A stretch of DNA of 12,686 bases from JBHJOF01 sp050330055 (GTDB taxonomy: Bacteria; Pseudomonadota; Alphaproteobacteria; Kiloniellales; JAKSDN01), in NCBI GenBank assembly GCA_050330055.1, contig JBHJOF010000140.1, forward strand, positions 1-12,686, written 5' to 3'. Position numbers and translations under genes: made by a program. How positions within the stretch are numbered: position 1 is the stretch's first letter; the number at the start of each line of letters is the position of its first letter. Below are positions 1 to 5,922 of the stretch, piece by piece. The notes below the pieces were generated by a model. It was not told the origin of the DNA. It did not search any database and was given only the letters and a program-made list of their open reading frames with translations.

Positions 1-8
1 CGGACTCC

Positions 9-893
9 ATGCCTGCCGAACCGCATTCCCTCGACGATCTGCGCCGGGATATCGACGAGATCGATGTCGCGCTCCACGACCTCTTGATGCGGCGCACCGA
101 GATCGGCCGCCGGATCGGCGCGGTCAAGGGCGAAAACGGCCCCTATTTCCGGCCCGGACGCGAGGCGCAGATCCTGCGCCGCCTGGTCAGCCGCCATCAC
201 GGGCCCCTGCCGGCCGCCGTGGTGGTGCAGATCTGGCGCGAAATCATCGGCGCGCTGACCGCCCTGCAGGGCCCCTTCACCATCGCCGCCTGCAGCGCCG
301 ACGGGCCGGAGCTGCACCGCCTGGCGCGCAACCACTATGGCCTGCAGGCGCCGATCATGGCGCAAGCCACAGTCTTGGGTGTGCTGCGTGCGGTGACCGA
401 GGGGCTGGCGACGATCGGCGTCCTGCCGCTGCCGGACAGTGACGATCCGGAGCCCTGGTGGCGCTATCTGGCGCGCGACGGCGCGCCGCGCATCGTCGCC
501 CGCCTGCCCTTCGCCGCCAGCGAGGGACGCGAGACCGAGGCTCTGGCCATCTCCTTCGCCGAGCCGGAGGAGAGCGGCCGCGACCGCAGCTTTCTGATCC
601 TGGAGACCATGCAGGAGCTGTCGCGCGGCACGCTGCGCGATGTGCTGACGCGGACCGGCCTGCAGGTGGTCGACGTGCAGACCTGGAGCAGCGAGCGAAA
701 CCGCCGTCTGCACCTGCTCGAGATCGAGGGCTTCCTGCCCGCCGGCGACGAGCGGTTTGCGCGCCTCGTGCAGAAGAGCGATGCGGAGGGCGATACGACC
801 GGCCTGGGCAACGTCTGGCACATCGGCGGCTATGCCGTGCCGCTGTCGGTCGGCGAGCTGACCGAGGCCGGGGGCCGGGGCGGCCGGCCATGA
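9..893 (+). CDS. Chorismate mutase (AroQ class) with a C-terminal PDT/ACT-like extension
   Basis: Converts chorismate to prephenate, the first committed step to phenylalanine and tyrosine; cytoplasmic. Residues about 8-87 form an AroQ-type all-helical chorismate mutase domain. Aligned by eye with the E. coli P-protein mutase, the active-site residues R12, R29, K40, R51 and E52 are present, while the E. coli Asp48 position is Arg. Residues about 90-294 are not needed for a mutase. Their beta-rich pattern (FTIAACSADG, then ATIGVLPLPDSDDP, then a stretch around SFLILET and LHLLEIEGFL) suggests a degenerate prephenate dehydratase-like fold plus an ACT-like end. I do not see the TRF-type catalytic motif of a working dehydratase, so I call only the mutase. 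The ATG at 9 has just eight bases before it, so an upstream start or RBS cannot be judged. Its stop overlaps the hisC start (ATGA, 890-893), so it is first of a coupled operon in this window. The mutase call is firm; the C-terminal reading is inference. Confidence 0.9.
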   Translation: MPAEPHSLDDLRRDIDEIDVALHDLLMRRTEIGRRIGAVKGENGPYFRPGREAQILRRLVSRHHGPLPAAVVVQIWREIIGALTALQGPFTIAACSADGPELHRLARNHYGLQAPIMAQATVLGVLRAVTEGLATIGVLPLPDSDDPEPWWRYLARDGAPRIVARLPFAASEGRETEALAISFAEPEESGRDRSFLILETMQELSRGTLRDVLTRTGLQVVDVQTWSSERNRRLHLLEIEGFLPAGDERFARLVQKSDAEGDTTGLGNVWHIGGYAVPLSVGELTEAGGRGGRP

Positions 894-2005
894 GTCCGCA
901 GCCACGCCCCCTGAAGCCACGGCCCCTGAAGCCACGGCCCGGCGTGCTCGAGATCGCGCCCTACGTCGGCGGCGAGGCGGCGATTCCCGGTCGCAACCGG
1001 GTGATCCGCCTGGCCTCGAACGAGAACCCGCTGGGTCCCAGCCGGCAGGCGATCGCCGCCTATGTCGCCCTCAAGGACGAGCTGCACCGCTATCCCGACG
1101 GCGGCGCGGTGCGCCTGCGCCAGGCGATCGCCGAGTGCCACGGGCTGCCGGCCGAGCAGATCGTCTGCGGTGCCGGCTCGGACGAGTTGATCGCCTTCCT
1201 GGTTCGCGCCTACGCCGGGCCTGGCGACGAGGTGCTGCACTCTGCGCACGGCTTCCTGATGTACGCCATCTCGGCAAGGACCGCCGGTGCCACGCCCGTG
1301 GCCGCGCCCGAGACCGATCTGCGCGCCGACGTCGACTCGCTGCTCGCCCGGGTGAGCGAACGGACGCGCCTGCTCTTCCTGGCCAACCCGAACAACCCGA
1401 CCGGCAGCTATCTGACCGCCGCCGAGATCGAGCGCCTGCACGCCGGTCTGCCCGCGGACGTGCTGCTGGTGATCGACGCGGCCTATGCCGAATACGTCGA
1501 CCGCGCCGACTACGAGGACGGCGCGCGCCTGGTTGCCCAGCACGACAACGTGATCATGCTGCGCACCTTCTCGAAGATTCATGGGCTGGCCGCCTTGCGT
1601 CTCGGCTGGGCCTATGCGCCGCCAGCGGTGGCCGACGTGCTGAACCGGGTGCGCGGGCCTTTCAACGTCAGCGCCGTGGCGCAGGAAGCCGGCATCGCCG
1701 CGCTCAAGGACCGCGAGCACGTGGCCTATTCCGCGAAGCACAACACGCGCTGGCGCGACTGGTTCGCGGCCGAGGCCAAGGCGATCGGGCTCGATCCCCT
1801 GCCCAGCGTCGGCAACTTCGTGCTGCTGCGCTTTCCCGACGCGCCCGGCCGTGGTGCCGCCGCCGGCCTCGAGCATCTGAAGCGGCACGGCATCCTGGTG
1901 CGCGCCATGGGCAGCTACGGCCTGCCCGACTGCCTGCGCGTCACCATCGGCAGCGAGGACGAGATCAAGGCCGTGGCCGAGGCGCTGAACGAGTTCCAGT
2001 CATGA
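890..2005 (+). CDS. hisC: HisC-family aminotransferase (histidinol-phosphate / aromatic aminotransferase)
   Basis: A PLP-dependent fold-type I aminotransferase of 371 residues, the usual HisC length. The signature SNENPLGPS lies near the N-terminus, NPNNPTG at 166-172, and the PLP-binding lysine K229 sits in TFSKIHGLAALRLGW. HisC enzymes transfer an amino group between glutamate and imidazoleacetol phosphate, and many also accept phenylpyruvate or hydroxyphenylpyruvate. Being sandwiched between chorismate mutase and prephenate dehydrogenase, this copy probably does the last transamination to Phe/Tyr, possibly along with histidine synthesis; that role is inferred from context. The ATG at 890 overlaps the upstream stop (ATGA) and the gene's own stop overlaps tyrC the same way, so translation of all three is likely coupled. 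The N-terminus carries a proline-rich PRPLKPRPLKPRPG run encoded by a 15-base tandem repeat. Longer open reading frame exists upstream in this frame, but it lies in the mutase gene and looks non-coding. Confidence 0.93.
   Translation: MSPQPRPLKPRPLKPRPGVLEIAPYVGGEAAIPGRNRVIRLASNENPLGPSRQAIAAYVALKDELHRYPDGGAVRLRQAIAECHGLPAEQIVCGAGSDELIAFLVRAYAGPGDEVLHSAHGFLMYAISARTAGATPVAAPETDLRADVDSLLARVSERTRLLFLANPNNPTGSYLTAAEIERLHAGLPADVLLVIDAAYAEYVDRADYEDGARLVAQHDNVIMLRTFSKIHGLAALRLGWAYAPPAVADVLNRVRGPFNVSAVAQEAGIAALKDREHVAYSAKHNTRWRDWFAAEAKAIGLDPLPSVGNFVLLRFPDAPGRGAAAGLEHLKRHGILVRAMGSYGLPDCLRVTIGSEDEIKAVAEALNEFQS
901..940 (+). repeat. 15-base in-frame tandem repeat in the hisC 5' end
   Basis: Two exact copies of CCCCTGAAGCCACGG lie at 908-922 and 923-937, flanked by partial copies (901-907 and 938-940). 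They encode PLKPR repeats ahead of the conserved aminotransferase fold. Because the unit is a multiple of three, gain or loss by slippage would keep the frame. Confidence 0.85.
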
Positions 2006-2976
2006 TCGCCGGGAAAGCGAATGTGCCATTCGAGCGCGTCGCGCTGATCGGCATCGGGCTGATCGGCTCGTCGCTGGCACGCGCCATCAAGCGCCACGGC
2101 CTCGCCCGCTCGATCACCGCCTGCGCGCGCAGCGCCACCACCCGAGCCAAGGTGGTCGAGCTCGGCCTGGCCGACAGCGTGCACGCCGACCCGGGCGAGG
2201 CGGTCGAGGGCGCCGACCTGGTGATGCTCTGCACGCCGCTCGGCGCCTATGCCGAGGTTACCCAGGCCTTCGCCGCCCGCCTTCGCAAGGGCGCCATCGT
2301 CAGCGACGTGGGCTCGGTCAAGACCGCGGTGATCCGCGACGTCGGCCCGCTGCTGCCCGCCGGCGTCGACCTGGTGCCCGGCCATCCGATCGCCGGCACC
2401 GAGCACTCCGGGCCCGAGGCCGGCTTCGCCACGCTGTTCGAGGACCGCTACTGCGTGCTGACGCCGCCGCCAGGCACCGACGAAGCTGCAGTCGAGCGGG
2501 TCGCCGCCCTGTGGCGTGCCCTCGGCTCGCGCGTCGAGGTCATGGACTCGCTGCACCACCACAAGGGGCTGGCCATGACCTCGCACCTGCCGCATTTGAT
2601 CGCCTATACCATCGTCGGCACGGCGAGCGATCTGGAGGAAAGCACGCGCGCCGAAGTCATCAAGTTCTCGGCCGGCGGCTTCCGCGACTTCACCCGCATC
2701 GCCGCCTCCGACCCGATCATGTGGCGCGATGTCTTCCTCAACAACCGCGAGGCGGTGCTGGAGATCCTGCAGCGCTTCACCGAGGACCTGACAGCGCTGC
2801 AGCGCGCCATTCGCTGGGGTGAAGGCGACGTTCTGGAGGGCCTGTTCCTCCGCACCCGCGAGATCCGCCGCGGCGTGGTCGAGGCGCATCAGGCCGGCAC
2901 CTTCGACGCTAGAGAACCGGAGAAAGCGGGAATAGCCGAACCGGTCCCAGATAAAGCCAGCCGTCCTGCAGAGTAA
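2002..2976 (+). CDS. tyrC: Prephenate dehydrogenase (TyrC/TyrA-type)
   Basis: Oxidatively decarboxylates prephenate to 4-hydroxyphenylpyruvate (or arogenate to tyrosine) with NAD(P)+; cytoplasmic, tyrosine branch. The 324-residue protein opens with a Rossmann fold whose dinucleotide motif is G17-x-G19-x-x-G22 (IGIGLIGSS). The family motif HPIAGTEHSG at 128-137 contains the conserved catalytic His128. The helical dehydrogenase half shows HHHKGLAMTSHLPHLIAY and GGFRDFTRIAASDP. Whether it prefers prephenate or arogenate cannot be told from sequence alone. No ACT domain is visible, so tyrosine feedback through such a domain is not expected. The ATG at 2002 overlaps the hisC stop (ATGA), giving a three-gene coupled operon. 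The last 23 residues or so are charged and proline-containing, beyond the conserved core, and are encoded antisense to the end of the convergent DUF2125 gene. Confidence 0.94.
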   Translation: MIAGKANVPFERVALIGIGLIGSSLARAIKRHGLARSITACARSATTRAKVVELGLADSVHADPGEAVEGADLVMLCTPLGAYAEVTQAFAARLRKGAIVSDVGSVKTAVIRDVGPLLPAGVDLVPGHPIAGTEHSGPEAGFATLFEDRYCVLTPPPGTDEAAVERVAALWRALGSRVEVMDSLHHHKGLAMTSHLPHLIAYTIVGTASDLEESTRAEVIKFSAGGFRDFTRIAASDPIMWRDVFLNNREAVLEILQRFTEDLTALQRAIRWGEGDVLEGLFLRTREIRRGVVEAHQAGTFDAREPEKAGIAEPVPDKASRPAE

Positions 2977-3949
2977 GCGGCAGCACCACGACCTGCTCGC
3001 CGCTCTCGTCGCGCTCGCCGGCCAGCGCCGTGGCCGCGAGCTCGATGGCAATCGCCTGGCCGCGCTCGATCAGGCCGGCATCGGCGAACTTGTCCAAAGC
3101 CGCGCCCAGGCCGCGGATGCGGGCGCTGAGCGCACCCAGCGGCCGCAGTTCCTGGTCCAGCGTGAGCGTACCGTCGCCGCTCAGAGTCAGCGGCCCCCAC
3201 TGCAGCACACCGTTATGCAGCTCCAGCACGCCACCCGCGTCGCGCCAGGCTGCCAGCGCCGCCGGCGGTGGACCGGGCGGCGGCGTGCCGCGCAGCATGG
3301 CGTCGATTCGTACTTCCGGGACGCGCCGGCCGAGTGGCGTCTGCAGGTGCTCCGGGAGCTCGAGCCTGTGGATGACTGCCATCAGCGGCAGATAGTCCTG
3401 CCGGGCGCGGCCGGCAGCGAGCGGCGAGCCGAAGGCGGCCAGAAGCTGCTTGGCCGTGATCTGTCCCGTCACCGGATCGTCCCAGGACGGGTCGATCAAG
3501 GTCAGGTGGGCGCGCTCGACGTGACCGTCGATGCCCAGCTCGATGACTGCGGCCGCCGTCTTGGCCGCCAGCGTGGCTGGGAGCTCGACGCCGCCCACCC
3601 GGCGCGCGATCTCGTGCCGGCCGGGGAAGCGCAGCTCGATCGTCAGCGGCGCCCAGAGCTTGGCCTCGCCGGCGACCGGCGGCCCGGCCCAGCGCCAGCC
3701 GTCCCCCGACGCAGCACCGGGCGAGCTGATCTTGGGCGCGTCGAAGCGCGCCGCGAGCCTGGTCGGAAAGCCCTCGATCAGCGGGCCGTCATAGGCGATC
3801 TCATAGCCGCGCTCGCGCTGCGCCGCCGTCCACTCGGCGATCGCCGTCTCCAGCCGCTCGGCTGCCCAGTGCCAGTAGACGGCCACACCGCCCGCGGCGA
3901 GCGCGGCAACGGCGACGGCGATCAGGCTGCGGCGCAGGGCGGGACGCAT
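2909..3949 (-). CDS. DUF2125 family membrane-anchored protein
   Basis: A 346-residue protein of unknown function. Residues 8-26 form one hydrophobic segment after MRPALRR, so it is probably an inner-membrane-anchored protein with its bulk in the periplasm. It could also be read as an uncleaved or cleaved signal peptide. The rest has the DUF2125 pattern: YDGPLIEGFPTRLAARFDAPK near residues 53-73, then repeated beta-strand-like stretches (LTLIDPSW, GVLQWGPLTLSGDGTLTLDQELRPLGALSARIRGL), resembling large periplasmic beta-repeat lipid-transfer or AsmA-like proteins; that comparison is inference only. Convergent with tyrC and overlapping its last 68 bases. Divergent from the gamma-glutamylcyclotransferase gene, from which it is separated by 95 bases. 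No clear Shine-Dalgarno precedes the ATG; a good promoter ends only a few bases upstream. Family call is good; function unknown. Confidence 0.82.
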   Translation of the reverse strand: MRPALRRSLIAVAVAALAAGGVAVYWHWAAERLETAIAEWTAAQRERGYEIAYDGPLIEGFPTRLAARFDAPKISSPGAASGDGWRWAGPPVAGEAKLWAPLTIELRFPGRHEIARRVGGVELPATLAAKTAAAVIELGIDGHVERAHLTLIDPSWDDPVTGQITAKQLLAAFGSPLAAGRARQDYLPLMAVIHRLELPEHLQTPLGRRVPEVRIDAMLRGTPPPGPPPAALAAWRDAGGVLELHNGVLQWGPLTLSGDGTLTLDQELRPLGALSARIRGLGAALDKFADAGLIERGQAIAIELAATALAGERDESGEQVVVLPLTLQDGWLYLGPVRLFPLSPVL

Positions 3950-3957
3950 GGCGCCGG

Positions 3958-3986
3958 ATCATAGAGAGGCAGGCGCGCACTGTCGC
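3958..3986 (-). promoter_or_regulatory. Candidate sigma-70-like promoter for the DUF2125 gene
   Basis: On the minus strand, GCGACA (3986-3981) is followed by 17 bases and then TATGAT (3963-3958). This matches the housekeeping consensus at 4/6 and 5/6 with ideal spacing. Transcription would start near 3951, only about two bases before the ATG at 3949, so the message may be leaderless. That fits the lack of a visible Shine-Dalgarno. Confidence 0.4.
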
Positions 3987-4010
3987 CTCCCGGCTTCGCA
4001 AGCCCCACCG

Positions 4011-4038
4011 TTGCACTCCGGTCCCAGCCCGATAGGAT
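4011..4038 (+). promoter_or_regulatory. Candidate promoter for the gamma-glutamylcyclotransferase gene
   Basis: TTGCAC (4011-4016), 16 bases, then TAGGAT (4033-4038). The -10-like box overlaps the AGGA that would serve as Shine-Dalgarno for the TTG at 4045. If this promoter is real, transcription would begin near 4045, so translation starts either leaderless at TTG 4045 or at GTG 4075. Weak consensus match, so tentative. Confidence 0.3.
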
Positions 4039-4044
4039 GGTGCA

Positions 4045-4665
4045 TTGCACAAACAACTTGGCCCATCAGAGCCCGTGAACGACAGCCCGCCCCTGCCGGT
4101 CCGGATCGTCAAGCGGCCCCGCCTCGAGCCGCCGGAGGGGCAGGACTTCTGGGTCTTCGGCTACGGCTCGCTGATGTGGCATCCGGGCTTCCCGCATCTC
4201 GAAGTGCGCCCGGCCGTGCTGCACGGCTATCACCGGCGCTTCTGCGTCTACTCCTACCGCTACCGCGGCACGCCCGAGCGGCCCGGCCTGGTGCTCGGGC
4301 TCGACCGCGGCGGCTCCTGCCGCGGCCTGGCCTTCCGCGCGCCGGCGGCCGAGCGCGAGGCGGTGCTCGACTATCTCTACGAGCGCGAGATGCTGACCGG
4401 CGTCTACATCCCGACCTGGCTGACGCTCGAGACCGCCCAGGGGCCGATCGAGGCCGCCGGCTTCGTGGTCGACCGCACGCACGATCAATACACCGGCCGC
4501 CTCTCGCCCGAGGAGACGCTGCGCCTGCTGTGCCAGGGCCGCGGCGCGCGCGGCAGCTGCCACGAGTACCTGGCCAACACGGTGCGCCACCTGGAGGCCC
4601 TCGGCATCGGCGCCGGCCAGCTGAAGCGGCTGCTCAGGCTGGTACAGCGCGCCGATCAAGGCTAG
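4045..4665 (+). CDS. ChaC-like gamma-glutamylcyclotransferase
   Basis: Predicted to release 5-oxoproline from gamma-glutamyl compounds; ChaC-type enzymes act on glutathione, giving Cys-Gly, in the cytoplasm. The 206-residue reading begins with a poorly conserved N-terminus. Then comes the family nucleotide-like loop motif YGSLMW at 40-45 (within FWVFGYGSLMWHPGF), and DYLYEREMLTGVY, whose E115 is the likely catalytic glutamate. The GYHRRFCVYSYRYRGTPERPGLVLGLDRGG stretch is typical of the ChaC subgroup. Start choice is uncertain. TTG 4045 has AGGA seven bases upstream; GTG 4075 is in frame, would remove ten residues and has only a weak CAGAG. Neither changes the conserved domain. The gene stands alone between divergent DUF2125 and the TRAP operon, which begins 155 bases downstream. 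No obvious terminator follows it. Confidence 0.88.
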   Translation: MHKQLGPSEPVNDSPPLPVRIVKRPRLEPPEGQDFWVFGYGSLMWHPGFPHLEVRPAVLHGYHRRFCVYSYRYRGTPERPGLVLGLDRGGSCRGLAFRAPAAEREAVLDYLYEREMLTGVYIPTWLTLETAQGPIEAAGFVVDRTHDQYTGRLSPEETLRLLCQGRGARGSCHEYLANTVRHLEALGIGAGQLKRLLRLVQRADQG

Positions 4666-4715
4666 CGCGGCGGCGGACGGCCAGGACCGGCCAGGCGCCG
4701 GCGACTGCCTCGCCC

Positions 4716-4736
4716 TTGATTGGTCCAAGCCCAATC
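4716..4736. promoter_or_regulatory. Candidate operator-like inverted repeat upstream of the TRAP genes
   Basis: GATTGG (4718-4723) and CCAATC (4731-4736) form a 6-base inverted repeat around a 7-base spacer. Inside it is a second small palindrome, TTGGTCCAA (4720-4728). It lies just ahead of the putative TRAP promoter, where a regulator could act. GntR-type sites often contain TTGGT...ACCAA, but this one is shorter, so the assignment is only suggestive. Confidence 0.22.
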
Positions 4737-4747
4737 CTCATTCGCCC

Positions 4748-4775
4748 TTGCCGGAACGGCCGCGCCTGCTACCGT
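4748..4775 (+). promoter_or_regulatory. Candidate promoter of the TAXI-TRAP operon
   Basis: TTGCCG (4748-4753), 16 bases, then TACCGT (4770-4775), 45 bases before the ATG of the binding protein. The boxes match consensus only partly, but the position is right. A purine-rich Shine-Dalgarno (GGGAGAAG, 4805-4812) follows, eight bases before the ATG at 4821. Confidence 0.3.
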
Positions 4776-4820
4776 CTAGTACGCCCGCAAGGGGGCTATT
4801 TACAGGGAGAAGTCAAGAAG

Positions 4821-5834
4821 ATGACGTTGCTCAGAAAATCCATCGGAACGATCGCGACAGCCGTGGTCGTGGCCGGAAGCGTGGCCGGTTTCGCCCTCGC
4901 GCAGGACATCAAGTTCTTCACCATCGGAACGGGCGGCACGGGGGCCACCTACTATCCGGTGGGCGGGGTGATCGCCAATTCCATCTCCAACCCCCCGGGA
5001 TCGCGCCCCTGCGACGAAGGCGGCAGCTGCGGCGTCGAAGGTCTGATCGCCTCGGCGGTGTCCTCGCGCGGCTCGGTCGACAACATCAACGCGATCCTGT
5101 CGGGGCTGCGCGATTCCGGCTTCGCACAGTCGGACGTCGCCTATTGGGCCTATACCGGCACCGGCACCATGGAAGGCAAGCCGCCGGCCGAGGACCTGCG
5201 CACCATCGCAGCGCTGTTCGACGAGCACATCCATCTGGTCGCGCTGGCGGACAGCGGCATCAACTCGGTCGCCGACCTCAAGGGCAAGCGCGTGTCGCTG
5301 GACGAGCCGGGCTCCGGCACCCGTGTCGACGCGCAGCTCATTCTCAAGGCGAGCGGTCTTTCCGAGGCCGACGTCACGGCCGAAGACCTCAAGCCCGGCC
5401 CAGCCGCCGAGGCGCTGCGCAACGGCAAGATCGATGCCTTCTTCATCGTCGCCGGCTATCCGACCGGCGCGGTGGTCGAGCTGGCCGCCGCAACGCCGAT
5501 CAAGCTGGTGCCGATCGACGGCGACGTCGCCGGCTCGCTCACCGAGGAGCACGGCTTCTTCTCGCAGAGTGACATACCCGCCGGCACCTATGAGGGCGTC
5601 GACGCTGTCTCGACGGTCGCTGTAGGCGCGCAGTGGTTCACCAGTGCCAAGCAGCCCGAGGAGCTGATCTACGACATCACCAAGGCGCTGTGGAACGACA
5701 ACACCCGCAAGCTGCTGGACGTCGGCCACGCCAAGGGCAAGTCGATCACCACGGAGTCGGCGCTCTCCGGTGTCGGCGTTCCGCTGCATCCCGGTGCGGA
5801 GCGCTACTACAAGGAGGCCGGCCTGGTGAAATAG
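4821..5834 (+). CDS. TAXI family TRAP transporter solute-binding protein
   Basis: Periplasmic solute receptor of a TRAP (tripartite ATP-independent periplasmic) transporter of the TAXI class; it hands a small, probably anionic, ligand to the membrane permease. The 337-residue precursor has a clear Sec signal peptide: MTLLRKS, a hydrophobic core at 8-26, and likely cleavage after ALA at residue 27. The mature chain begins with the TAXI hallmark FFTIGTGGTGATYYPVGG (32-49). It continues with SGFAQSDVAYWAYTG, then LKGKRVSLDEPGSGT and FFIVAGYPTGAVVEL. Two cysteines only, C64 and C70 (PCDEGGSC), may form a disulfide. ATG 4821 is chosen because GGGAGAAG precedes it by eight bases and it starts the signal peptide; the same frame stays open far upstream but without coding character. 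The permease follows after a terminator. The ligand cannot be deduced from sequence. Confidence 0.93.
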   Translation: MTLLRKSIGTIATAVVVAGSVAGFALAQDIKFFTIGTGGTGATYYPVGGVIANSISNPPGSRPCDEGGSCGVEGLIASAVSSRGSVDNINAILSGLRDSGFAQSDVAYWAYTGTGTMEGKPPAEDLRTIAALFDEHIHLVALADSGINSVADLKGKRVSLDEPGSGTRVDAQLILKASGLSEADVTAEDLKPGPAAEALRNGKIDAFFIVAGYPTGAVVELAAATPIKLVPIDGDVAGSLTEEHGFFSQSDIPAGTYEGVDAVSTVAVGAQWFTSAKQPEELIYDITKALWNDNTRKLLDVGHAKGKSITTESALSGVGVPLHPGAERYYKEAGLVK

Positions 5835-5853
5835 GGCCGGATCCGGAAAGTCG

Positions 5854-5883
5854 CCCGGGCGCTTCGGCGCCCGGGTCTTTCTT
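5854..5883 (+). terminator. Intrinsic terminator / attenuator between TRAP receptor and permease
   Basis: A perfect 9-base-pair stem, CCCGGGCGC (5854-5862) with GCGCCCGGG (5867-5875), is capped by a stable C(UUCG)G tetraloop and followed by TCTTTCTT (5876-5883). It begins 20 bases after the receptor stop. It probably ends most transcripts here, leaving partial read-through into the permease and so more receptor than permease. It may also protect the receptor mRNA 3' end. Confidence 0.85.
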
Positions 5884-5922
5884 GGGCGATCAGTCAGCGA
5901 CTTCGCTTCCGGGATCGAGGCC

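Noticed and set aside
830..3051. Long minus-strand open frames opposite hisC and tyrC (830-1888 and 1915-3051)
   Set aside because: Low-complexity translations without motifs; the plus strand carries complete catalytic signatures.
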